Source: Streptomyces sp. Tu6071 (lineage in GTDB: Bacteria; Actinomycetota; Actinomycetes; Streptomycetales; Streptomycetaceae). Taken from it: a stretch of DNA of 64,000 nt. Both the position numbers and the translations under genes were made by a program. The stretch spans positions 5,602,945 through 5,666,944 of the forward strand of contig NZ_CM001165.1 in NCBI RefSeq assembly GCF_000213055.1, written 5' to 3'. This document shows, one piece after another, positions 52,970-60,350 of the stretch. A model generated the notes under the pieces. It was not told where the DNA came from. It was given only the letters and a program-made list of their open reading frames with translations, and searched no databases. How positions within the stretch are numbered: the stretch's first letter is position 1; every line of letters starts with the position of its first letter.

Positions 52970-53314
52970 GTGTCCGAACCCAGCCGTCTCGATCTCCTCC
53001 GCTTCGCGTACCGCGTCGTTGAGCAGCAGGCGCGCGCATCCCTCGCGCAGATCGCCGGATGGATCGCCGTCGAGGAGGAACGCGAGCGGGCGGTCGCCGC
53101 ACGCGAGGCGAGCCGCCCGACCCCACCCGAGTGGGTCGCCGAGCTGTCCATCGGCAAGGACCGGCGGCCGATCCTCGTGCACCTAGGGGGCTGCCACATG
53201 ATCGGGAAGCGCTCGCGCGGGATCACCCGCGACCAGACGTTGCGGGCGCTTGCCGAGGGTGTCGAGGCGTGCGATCACTGCCGGCCCGACGCCGCGCTGG
53301 GCTGGTTGGGGTGA
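52970..53314 (+). CDS. DUF6233-family protein
   Basis: A 114-residue protein. VVEQQARASLAQIAGWIAVEEERER, shown here only in part, precedes PEWVAELSIGKDRRP, then HLGGCHMIGKRSRGI and ACDHCRPD, matching DUF6233 proteins, which are abundant in Streptomyces accessory regions; the Cys and His residues may bind metal. TATTAT ends only seven bases before the GTG at 52970 and no ribosome site is present, so the message is probably leaderless. It is divergent from the leftward operon. Confidence 0.8.
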   Translation: MSEPSRLDLLRFAYRVVEQQARASLAQIAGWIAVEEERERAVAAREASRPTPPEWVAELSIGKDRRPILVHLGGCHMIGKRSRGITRDQTLRALAEGVEACDHCRPDAALGWLG

Positions 53315-53715
53315 CTTGGCAATATTTTCTTGGGACCACATTGCCTCTCCCTTGACCATCCATTGAACATGAGTTGTTCCGCCCTTGGCACCGACTCACG
53401 TGAGTCAGTGGACCTAGACCGCAGGGTCGGCCGCGAACGGAGCGCCTAGCTGGACTGCGTACTGCGATAACAACTGGTGACCCATGGGTGCGATTGGGCC
53501 GCCACCATGGGTTTCTCGCAGCGAGGAGCGTGCAACGTTTTGCGCATCCCCTGAGCGATTTTCGTGCGCGACGAGGTTCTCCTGCGCGAGTGACTCACGC
53601 TGGTCTAGCCTCTAATCGGCCCCCTGGTGCAACCAGGGTGGGTAAAGAAGCAGGGGGCGCGCTACGCGCACCCCCTGCAGTGTGAGTTGGCTCCGGAGGT
53701 GGTCTCCGGTGCGGG
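53315..53715. other. non-coding, AT-richer prophage region with palindromes
   Basis: No gene is seen in 400 bases whose base composition is clearly lower in GC than the neighbours. It contains a 14-bp perfect palindrome, GACTCACGTGAGTC (53393-53406), a half-match TGACTCACG (53591-53599), and tandem hairpins at 53622-53678. It could be a control region, an origin or an untranslated RNA. Confidence 0.5.
53622..53678 (-). terminator. tandem hairpins after the 49-residue protein gene
   Basis: Two hairpins: CCCTGGT-GCA-ACCAGGG (53622-53638) and an 8-bp GCAGGGGG / CCCCCTGC stem with further inner pairing (53650-53678). They lie downstream of the minus-strand gene at 53716-53865. Confidence 0.55.
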
Positions 53716-53865
53716 TCAGCGCCTCAGCAGGTCGAGGACTAGTCGAACTGCTGACATCAGGAATGACCCGAGCACCAGGCCCCTCCGGGCCCAGCGCCGC
53801 CATGATGGCGCCAGCAGCATGCGCAGCAGGCGCTTCCAGCGCGACGGCTTATTTGTTCCTTTCAC
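53716..53865 (-). CDS. 49-residue basic membrane peptide
   Basis: The frame begins VKGTNKPSRWKRLLRMLLAPSW and ends LDLLRR: strongly basic, with one hydrophobic stretch (LVLGSFLMSAVRLVLDLL). GGAGG lies five bases upstream of the GTG at 53865, and a perfect palindrome TGATCG-N6-CGATCA (53882-53899) lies just before it. Tandem hairpins follow. No family is recognised; a small regulatory or immunity membrane peptide is possible. The good ribosome site makes it believable. Confidence 0.5.
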   Translation of the reverse strand: MKGTNKPSRWKRLLRMLLAPSWRRWARRGLVLGSFLMSAVRLVLDLLRR

Positions 53866-53881
53866 ACATACCTCCGATTCG

Positions 53882-53899
53882 TGATCGTGTGTGCGATCA
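53882..53899 (-). promoter_or_regulatory. palindrome upstream of the 49-residue gene
   Basis: TGATCG-TGTGTG-CGATCA, a perfect 6-6-6 repeat. A second palindrome, GTGAC-AA-GTCAC, lies at 53914-53925. Both are candidate operators. Confidence 0.45.
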
Positions 53900-54015
53900 G
53901 AGGTATGCATGCAGTGACAAGTCACCGCCTGAGGGTGAGCCTAGGGCGCAGGGTTCCTGCGTGTCCCAGGAACCGAGAGGAATCTCCTGCGGTCTCGGCT
54001 GAAAACGCGCCCATG

Positions 54016-54050
54016 CCCCCGCACCCCCGCAGAAGGCGGGGATGCGGGGG
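54016..54050 (-). terminator. terminator of the prophage lysis operon
   Basis: A 15-bp near-perfect stem (CCCCCGCACCCCCGC / GGCGGGGATGCGGGGG) begins just beyond the stop of the last lysis-side gene (54055). Confidence 0.7.
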
Positions 54051-54054
54051 CGAG

Positions 54055-54327
54055 TTACTGGCGCCAGGGAGTCAGGTCTAGGTCGGCGGGCGGGTCCGGA
54101 GGCGGGCCGGCCGGGGTGTCCGGGCCGACGCGCCCGCCCCAGCGCCACAGCTCGATCACGTAGCTCGTGAGGACGCGGCGCTGCGTGCGCTCGTCGCGCA
54201 GCTCGCGGTCCAACCTCTCGGTGATCGCGGTGAAATCCGACCGCCTGTTGGTCGCGCGGGACTGGCTCCAGGTGAGCAGGCCCACGACGAGCGCGACGAC
54301 TGCGGCGGCTACGGCGCCGATGTCCAC
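54055..54327 (-). CDS. small membrane protein of the lysis cassette
   Basis: A 90-residue protein with an N-terminal membrane helix (VAAAVVALVVGLLTW) and a charged helical segment (TAITERLDRELRDERTQRR) resembling XhlA-like or i-spanin-like phage proteins. GAGGAGGG lies upstream of the GTG at 54327. The gene overlaps the next by 19 bases. It probably assists holin or endolysin function. Confidence 0.65.
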   Translation of the reverse strand: MDIGAVAAAVVALVVGLLTWSQSRATNRRSDFTAITERLDRELRDERTQRRVLTSYVIELWRWGGRVGPDTPAGPPPDPPADLDLTPWRQ

Positions 54328-54758
54328 GTGCCGCCCTCCTCTCTCTTCTCTGCCGGAGGCGGGTCGTCCATCCCGGCCGCCCAGACCACGCCGAGCGCGA
54401 AGGCGAGCCACCCGCACGCGGACCCGGCGGCTTGCCGGTACGTGGTGACCGCGGCGACGGTGAACGCGGCGCCCCACAGCGCGGCCGGCGCCGCGAGCGC
54501 CGCGAAGCCGAGGTCGTGCAGGCGGGCCCAGCACGGCCGGGCCGCGGCAACGAGCGCGAGCGCGCCGCAGCCCACCCACACCCAGCCGAGGACGCCCATG
54601 GGGACGTGCGCGGTGATCGCGGTGAGCCCGCGCGAGCGGGAGTACGACGGGTCGCCGAGCACGCCGATCGCCCCGTAGGCGGCCCAGCCGGTGCCGAGGG
54701 TCGCGAGGAAGGCGCGCCGCCGCCAGTGCTGGGGCGGCGGCGCGGCCGTGTCGGTCAC
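54309..54758 (-). CDS. multi-pass membrane protein of the lysis cassette
   Basis: A 149-residue protein with about four membrane helices (AFLATLGTGWAAYGAIGVLG, VPMGVLGWVWVGCGALALVAA, FAALAAPAALWGAAFTVAAV, GWLAFALGVVWAAG). It starts with GTG at 54758, overlapping the holin stop (GTGA). Function unknown; its place suggests a second holin or antiholin. Confidence 0.65.
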   Translation of the reverse strand: MTDTAAPPPQHWRRRAFLATLGTGWAAYGAIGVLGDPSYSRSRGLTAITAHVPMGVLGWVWVGCGALALVAAARPCWARLHDLGFAALAAPAALWGAAFTVAAVTTYRQAAGSACGWLAFALGVVWAAGMDDPPPAEKREEGGTWTSAP

Positions 54759-54991
54759 CGGCTCGCCGGGGGGATGTCGTACCCGCGCGGGGTGTGGCGC
54801 GCGGCCCACCCGGCGACGCCGGTGATCGCGGTGGGCACGAGCGCGAGCACGAAGGGCTCCAGGGCGTCCGGAAGCCCGGCGACGAGCCCGGCGTGGTCCT
54901 GAACGGCGGTGAGTACGGCGAGGAGGCCGGTGCTCGCGAGGTACGCGGCGACGGTCGCGAACTTGACCTTCGTCTCTACGGGTTCAGCCAT
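54755..54991 (-). CDS. phage holin
   Basis: A 78-residue protein with two membrane helices (VAAYLASTGLLAVLTAV and FVLALVPTAITGVAGW) separated by a short polar turn, and a charged C-terminus: the topology of class II holins. GAGGAA precedes the ATG. It lies just downstream of the endolysin in transcription, the usual lysis-cassette arrangement. It forms membrane lesions that release the endolysin to the wall. Confidence 0.8.
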   Translation of the reverse strand: MAEPVETKVKFATVAAYLASTGLLAVLTAVQDHAGLVAGLPDALEPFVLALVPTAITGVAGWAARHTPRGYDIPPASR

Positions 54992-54998
54992 GGGTTCC

Positions 54999-55934
54999 TC
55001 ACTTCACGATCTTGAGCGTCTGGCCGACGCGGATCACGTCGGGGTTCTTGATGCCGTTGGCCTTGGCGAGCTTGGCCACGGTGGTGCCATGCGCGGCGGC
55101 GATCCCGGAGAGGGTGTCCCCGGCGCGCACGCGGTACGTGGTGCTCTTCGCGGCCGGGGAGCCGGTGAGCTTGAGGACCTGGCCGACGCGGATCACGTTC
55201 GGGTTGGCGATGCCGTTGAGGGCGGCGAGCTTGGACACCGTCGTGCCGTGCTTCGAGGCGATGCCTGAGAGCGTGTCGCCCGCGCGTACCCGGTACGTGC
55301 TCGGCTTCGCGGCGGGCGCGGGCTTGGGCTTCGCCGGAGGCTTCGCGGCCTCGTGCTCCTGGCCGCCGTCGCCAGCGCCCTTGCGGGCCCACGCGCGCAG
55401 CTCGGCGCGGCTGCCGAAGTTGGCGACGTTCGTGTCGACGGGGCTGTCGGTGTACTGGTGGATGAGCCACGGCGCCTTGATCGACGGCTTGCCCGGACGG
55501 CCGTTGTACTCGGCGATCCACAGGCCATCGGCGGCGAACGACGTGGTGTCCCTGTTCACCCAGAAGTCGCGGTTGCAGTACAGGAGCACGCGGTGGTTCG
55601 AGCCCCGGAGCTTCTGCACGGCCTTGAGGAACTGGTCCTTCTCCGCGCAGGTGGGCGAGCCGTGCGCGCTCGACTCCCAGTCGCAGACGAGCATGTCGTA
55701 CTCCTGGCTCGCCGCCTGCCGGGCGAAGTACTCGGCCTGGGCCTGGACGTTGCCCGGGAGTAGGAAGTGGTAGAAGCCCACGACGAGACCGGCGCCGCGC
55801 GCAGTGGCGGCCTGCGAGGTCATGCGGGGGTTGGTGTAGGACGTGCCCTCGGTCGCCTTGATGATGGCGAAGTCGATGCCCTTCGTGGAGGGCGAGGAGG
55901 GCTGATAGCTCGCCCAGTCCTGGCCAGTGATCAT
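54999..55934 (-). CDS. phage endolysin: GH25 muramidase with two LysM domains
   Basis: A 311-residue endolysin. The GH25 domain (about 1-200) opens GQDWASYQ and has the D-W-E catalytic triplet at 85-87. A Pro/Ala/Lys linker leads to two LysM repeats, each with YRVRAGDTLSGIA and a VIRVGQ segment, which bind peptidoglycan. Absence of a signal peptide fits holin-dependent release. GGAG lies ten bases before the ATG. Its catalytic half is closely related to the host gene at 1989-2549. Confidence 0.95.
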   Translation of the reverse strand: MITGQDWASYQPSSPSTKGIDFAIIKATEGTSYTNPRMTSQAATARGAGLVVGFYHFLLPGNVQAQAEYFARQAASQEYDMLVCDWESSAHGSPTCAEKDQFLKAVQKLRGSNHRVLLYCNRDFWVNRDTTSFAADGLWIAEYNGRPGKPSIKAPWLIHQYTDSPVDTNVANFGSRAELRAWARKGAGDGGQEHEAAKPPAKPKPAPAAKPSTYRVRAGDTLSGIASKHGTTVSKLAALNGIANPNVIRVGQVLKLTGSPAAKSTTYRVRAGDTLSGIAAAHGTTVAKLAKANGIKNPDVIRVGQTLKIVK

Positions 55935-56000
55935 GCGTGTCTCCAGACGTGACGAAGCCCCGCACGCGGGCGGGGCGGTGGTGGTGGAAGAGCAGCGCGG

Positions 56001-57635
56001 CTACTGGATGTCCGTGGCGACCGTCTGCGGCGACGTCGACTGATCGTCGATCCCGTTGGCCGTGGCCCACGTCCCGCGCATGTCGTTCCCGAACCGCTGG
56101 ATGCCCGTGTGCCCCGCCGCGATGTACAGGCCGTTCCTCGCAGGCTTCGACGCGCCTCCGGGCCTGCACTTGTTCGCCGTGATCGCACAGGCGTTGAGGG
56201 CCGTCGTGGACAGCCGGATCGCTGCCGGGACCGAGGAGGTGGCGCCGCCCTGGTTGGCCCCGTCCACGAAGTTGTCCCTGATCTGAATGTCGCTGCCGGG
56301 ACCGTTCACGAAGATCCCCGACTGCTGCGGGTCCCGCACCGAGTTCCCGATGATCTGCGAGTTGTCCGAGTTGTCCATCGTGATCCCGTACGCGCCCGCG
56401 CCCCAGATCACGTTGCCGCTGATCACGGTGTTGTTCTGGTACGACGTACTGATCCCGGTCCCCGAACTGTTCGCCACGACGTTGTCGCCGACGACCGCGC
56501 GCGACACCCGCTGGAGGCGGATCGCGGATTCCGTGCCGCCCGAACCGTCGATCGTGTTGCCGACGATCGTCACGTTGAGCACGGTGCCCGACGTCTCGCC
56601 GAGCGCCACGATCACGTTGTCGTACCCGGTGCCGCCCCGGAACGAGTTGCCGACGACAGCGAGGTTCCGCATCTGCTGCGAGGCGCCGGTCTGGTTGCCC
56701 GCAGTGTCCTTAGTGTCCTCGGTGTCCGTCAAGATCACCGTACGGAGCCTGACCCCGGAGCCGCAGCCCACGAACGTGTTGCCCGAGACGGTGGTGTCCT
56801 CGTAGTTGTAGGCGCTCACCGCGAACTGGAGGAGGCCCTCGAAGGAGTTGTCGGCGATGCGGATACGACGGTGCCACCGCCCGATCGTCGCCGAGTGCGA
56901 GCCCACTCCGCGCGGCCAGGCCGTCGTGCCGAACGTACCGCTCGCGCCGAAGTGACAGCCCGAGACCAAGATGTCCTCACAAGGCGTGTGGTCGTACGGG
57001 CCGAAGCCACCGAAGACCCCCACCGACTTCGCGAGGTCGAGCTGCACGGCCTCCGAGAAGCTCCGGCTCTGGTCCGCCGAGTTGTCGACGTAGCCGCGGA
57101 ACTTGCAGTTTTCGACGAGGCCGTGCGAGGTCGAGTTCAGCTCGATCGCGTGGTACCCGCTGACGTCCCGCACCTCCAGGTCGCGGATCGTGATGTCCGT
57201 GGCGTGCCCGATCGAGATGCACATGGCGTCGCCGGTCAAGCCCGCCGTCGTGCCCCTCATATTCCACAGGCCGCCCTCGATCGTGATGCGGCTCTCGCCG
57301 GTGTAGCCGCCCTTGTTCTGGTCGGCGTCCCCGTTGATGATCATCGTGTCGGCGACGTTCCGGCGGAACTCCGCGCCCGCCATGAGGGTCAGCCGGGTGT
57401 TCGAGTAGATCCGCAGCGTCGAGCCGATCATGTACGTGCCCGGCGGGACCAGCACCCACCCGCCACGTTGCGCGCGCGCCTGGTCCAACGCGGCCTGGAT
57501 GCCCGGCGCCGAGTCCGACGCACCGGACGAGTCCGCGCCGAGCTGCGTCACCACGATCATCTCGCCCGCCGCCATCGCCGCGAGACGGCCGGCGGTGATG
57601 TCCATGCCGGGCTGCCAGATCACAGGGTCCGCCAT
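56001..57635 (-). CDS. right-handed beta-helix phage protein (tail fibre or tailspike-like)
   Basis: A 544-residue protein made of repeating parallel-beta coils. The N-terminal segment AALDQARAQRGGWVLVPPGTYMI is the pectate lyase-like start of tailspikes and phage pectin-lyase-fold proteins. Then come many repeats with hydrophobic ladders and Asn residues (VSGNTFVGCG, VIGNTIDGSG, ISGNVIWG, IIGNSVRD). It probably serves in host-surface binding or polysaccharide digestion at the tail tip. GAAGGAGGG precedes the ATG. Confidence 0.85.
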   Translation of the reverse strand: MADPVIWQPGMDITAGRLAAMAAGEMIVVTQLGADSSGASDSAPGIQAALDQARAQRGGWVLVPPGTYMIGSTLRIYSNTRLTLMAGAEFRRNVADTMIINGDADQNKGGYTGESRITIEGGLWNMRGTTAGLTGDAMCISIGHATDITIRDLEVRDVSGYHAIELNSTSHGLVENCKFRGYVDNSADQSRSFSEAVQLDLAKSVGVFGGFGPYDHTPCEDILVSGCHFGASGTFGTTAWPRGVGSHSATIGRWHRRIRIADNSFEGLLQFAVSAYNYEDTTVSGNTFVGCGSGVRLRTVILTDTEDTKDTAGNQTGASQQMRNLAVVGNSFRGGTGYDNVIVALGETSGTVLNVTIVGNTIDGSGGTESAIRLQRVSRAVVGDNVVANSSGTGISTSYQNNTVISGNVIWGAGAYGITMDNSDNSQIIGNSVRDPQQSGIFVNGPGSDIQIRDNFVDGANQGGATSSVPAAIRLSTTALNACAITANKCRPGGASKPARNGLYIAAGHTGIQRFGNDMRGTWATANGIDDQSTSPQTVATDIQ

Positions 57636-57654
57636 GCGGAGCCCTCCTTCGAGG

Positions 57655-60348
57655 TCAGAGGGAGGCGATCGCCGGGTGAGCGAGCGCCACGGATGCCCCC
57701 GCGGCGTGCGTCTTCACGACGCCGTTGAGGGAGCGGGTCACGGTGAAGTCCTGCACGCCGCTCGCCGGTTCGCCGATCGCGGTGACGCGCATGGTCTCGC
57801 CGCCGATCGCGATGTCCACCGGCATCTCCGCCGGGTCCGTCGTCCACGGGGGCCCGTCCGTCGTACGGACCCGGACCGTGGTCGCCGTGGCGGTGAGCGC
57901 GGAGGCCAGCTCGGAGCCGTCCGTGCCGGCCTTCCCGTACGTCGGGTGGTCGGTGATCGCGGTCATCCAGGGACCGCCGGGCGAGCACACGAAGGTGATC
58001 TCCCACCGGCGCGGCAGCAAGGTCTCCGTCCAGCCCTCGACGATGAGGTCTACGGGCTCGCGGGAGATCCAGCCCGGCAAGTTTGCCAACCGGAGCAGGT
58101 CGCCCTCGCGCAGCCGCAGAACGGCGGGGATCAACCACGGGGCCTTGTGGAGCAGGACCCGTACGGCCGGGTAGCGAGCGCCGTCCCACGCCCCGAGGTG
58201 CAGCCTCCACGCCGCATGGTCCGCAGGCTGATCGTCGCGGTAGAGGGAGAGCGTGACCGACTCGTCGTACCGGCCGATCCCCGCCGGGGGGTCTTGCACG
58301 GACAGCGGACCCGTCTCCAGCACCGCGCGCGCCGAGCTGCCGCCCGCGCGCTGCACGGTGATGTCGTTGCGCACGTCCTGGTCGTCGTCCACCGGCTCCA
58401 GCGGCGGCGCCAGCCCCGGCGCCTGGTAGTCCAATGTGAGCGCGGGTTCCTGCGTGTACAGCGTCGCGCGCTCCCGGTACCGCAGCCCGATCCGGGCCGG
58501 GTCCTCGGTCAGCCGCCCGCCGTCCGTCTCGGCGCCGCTCTGGAGCAGCGTGAGGAGCGTGTCGGCGGTCTGCCCGCCCATCTGCGGCGTGCCGAAGCCG
58601 CGCTCGAAGGACAGCGGAATGTTCTCCTCGAGGGCGAGGCGCGTCATGCGGGTACGGACGCTCTCGCCCGCGTACGCCGAGTCGGCGCGGTCGTAGAGGC
58701 TGGTGTCAGCGGAGGGCAGCACGGCGAGGTGCCCGAGGCTGATACCCCCGGTATCGCCGACGTTTCCGCTCATGGCGACGCTGGTGACGTGCCCGGGCGC
58801 ACCGGTGACGAGGGCTTCGTTCCCGGTCCCCACTGCGTTCTCCACGGGAATCCATCCGTGGTGGTACTCGGTCTGCGCCCCCCGAAGTCGGGCGGTGATC
58901 TCCAAGCGGTTCCAGGTCTGGAAGAAATCAGCGTTGCGGATCGTGTGGTAGAGCTGGAAGAGCTGCTGCCCCAGTGCTCCGTGCCCCGTGAACCAGTACC
59001 GGTCGGACGCGACATCCAAGGTGAGCCGCCGGGCTACGCCTGTGGTCTGCACGTCCAGCGCCCGGAACTTCCCCGGGGGTGGGGTGTCCATGCGGTAGAC
59101 GTAGCTGACCATCCAGTCCCCATCAGGCCCACGCGGGACCTGCTGCCCGAAGGACGCGATGCCTGAGAAGGTCGGCACGGGCAGCGATCCGGCGAGGGTG
59201 TCGTCGGCCGCCATCGATGCGCCGGCCAGGATGAGGGGCTGCACGCGGGCGATCGGGCTGTACGCCTGCGTGGCCTCGCGCCCGTCCTCCATCGGCCAGT
59301 ACGCCACCGGGGAGCCGGACGGGATGCGGCGGCGAAGCGGGGAGTCCAGGGCTTTCACGCCCTGCCCGTACCGGCGTAGCACTCCGGCCGCCTCCACGCT
59401 CGTCCACACGTCGTGCTCGCCGGGGGTCCATCGCTGCGGCCACTCTGAGACCTCTCCCACGAACCGCGGCCAACGGTCCGTTACGGCGGTCGCCGTCGAG
59501 GCGGTCCAGGTGCGCCCGGTCTCGTCGGTGAGCGAAGTCGCGCCGGGCTGCGCCGTCGTGAGGTCGAGGTCCGCGAGGATCGGCCCGTCCTCGGAGGAGC
59601 GGACCTGCGCGCGGTAGATGGCGCCGGTGAGGCCGCGGCGGGCGATCGTGAGGGGGACCGCCGCCGCTCGGATCGGTGTGGGCCGGGAGAGGAGGACGTC
59701 GCGGCCGAACCTCGTCCAAGGGCCGTCCATCGAAGCTGACCAGTAGGTGCGGACGCGGCTCAGCCCGGTATCGGTCGTGTCGTGCGTGATGCGCAGAACT
59801 GCCCTCCGGGGTAGCTCCGCCGGCGGGGCCCACCCGTAGTTCCACACCGTGCCGTCCGTGGTGGTCCACACGAGGTAGAGGAACCCGGAGTAGAGGTACA
59901 TCTCCCACGCCCTCAGGGCGGGGTCCGTCTCGTCCCACATCGAGATGAGGTGCTGCTGCGTCGTCGTCGCGTCCCAGCCGTAGGGCTCCACATCGACCCG
60001 CACATCGAGGGCGTCCGTCGTGAGGTCGGCGGTATACGGGGTGGAGAGCCGGGTGTCCGGGGTGCCGTCCACGGCGAGGTGAACGGGCGCGCCGGGCACG
60101 GTGAGGCGCACGGGCGTGTTGCGGCCGATGAGCCCGTAGTACGGCGACATGGCGTTGCGCGGGCTGTACTTCCCCGCGCGGTTGTTGATCGTCAGCGGCA
60201 CGCTCGCGGGGTCCGCGCTCGTGCCCGCGTTGCGCAGGCCCCGGGTGTGGGTGATCGCGTCCCGGGTGTAGACGTCCTTCGTGATGTCCGTCCACGCGGT
60301 GCCGGTCTTCAGCTCGACGCGGACATCGAGCGGATCGTTCGGGAACAA
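57655..60348 (-). CDS. large phage tail protein
   Basis: An 897-residue protein, probably a minor tail or baseplate-hub protein of siphoviruses. It starts with a TTG codon at 60348 two bases after the tape measure stop, preceded by AAGGGG. The N-terminal region (FPNDPLDVRVELKTG, TPVRLTV) and the insertion WTRFGRDVL recall the phage tail protein that follows the tape measure in many Streptomyces prophages. The C-terminal part (TDGPPWTTDPAEMPVDIAIGGETMRVTAIG) is a common feature of this family. No catalytic motif is seen. Confidence 0.82.
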   Translation of the reverse strand: MFPNDPLDVRVELKTGTAWTDITKDVYTRDAITHTRGLRNAGTSADPASVPLTINNRAGKYSPRNAMSPYYGLIGRNTPVRLTVPGAPVHLAVDGTPDTRLSTPYTADLTTDALDVRVDVEPYGWDATTTQQHLISMWDETDPALRAWEMYLYSGFLYLVWTTTDGTVWNYGWAPPAELPRRAVLRITHDTTDTGLSRVRTYWSASMDGPWTRFGRDVLLSRPTPIRAAAVPLTIARRGLTGAIYRAQVRSSEDGPILADLDLTTAQPGATSLTDETGRTWTASTATAVTDRWPRFVGEVSEWPQRWTPGEHDVWTSVEAAGVLRRYGQGVKALDSPLRRRIPSGSPVAYWPMEDGREATQAYSPIARVQPLILAGASMAADDTLAGSLPVPTFSGIASFGQQVPRGPDGDWMVSYVYRMDTPPPGKFRALDVQTTGVARRLTLDVASDRYWFTGHGALGQQLFQLYHTIRNADFFQTWNRLEITARLRGAQTEYHHGWIPVENAVGTGNEALVTGAPGHVTSVAMSGNVGDTGGISLGHLAVLPSADTSLYDRADSAYAGESVRTRMTRLALEENIPLSFERGFGTPQMGGQTADTLLTLLQSGAETDGGRLTEDPARIGLRYRERATLYTQEPALTLDYQAPGLAPPLEPVDDDQDVRNDITVQRAGGSSARAVLETGPLSVQDPPAGIGRYDESVTLSLYRDDQPADHAAWRLHLGAWDGARYPAVRVLLHKAPWLIPAVLRLREGDLLRLANLPGWISREPVDLIVEGWTETLLPRRWEITFVCSPGGPWMTAITDHPTYGKAGTDGSELASALTATATTVRVRTTDGPPWTTDPAEMPVDIAIGGETMRVTAIGEPASGVQDFTVTRSLNGVVKTHAAGASVALAHPAIASL

Positions 60349-60350
60349 GG

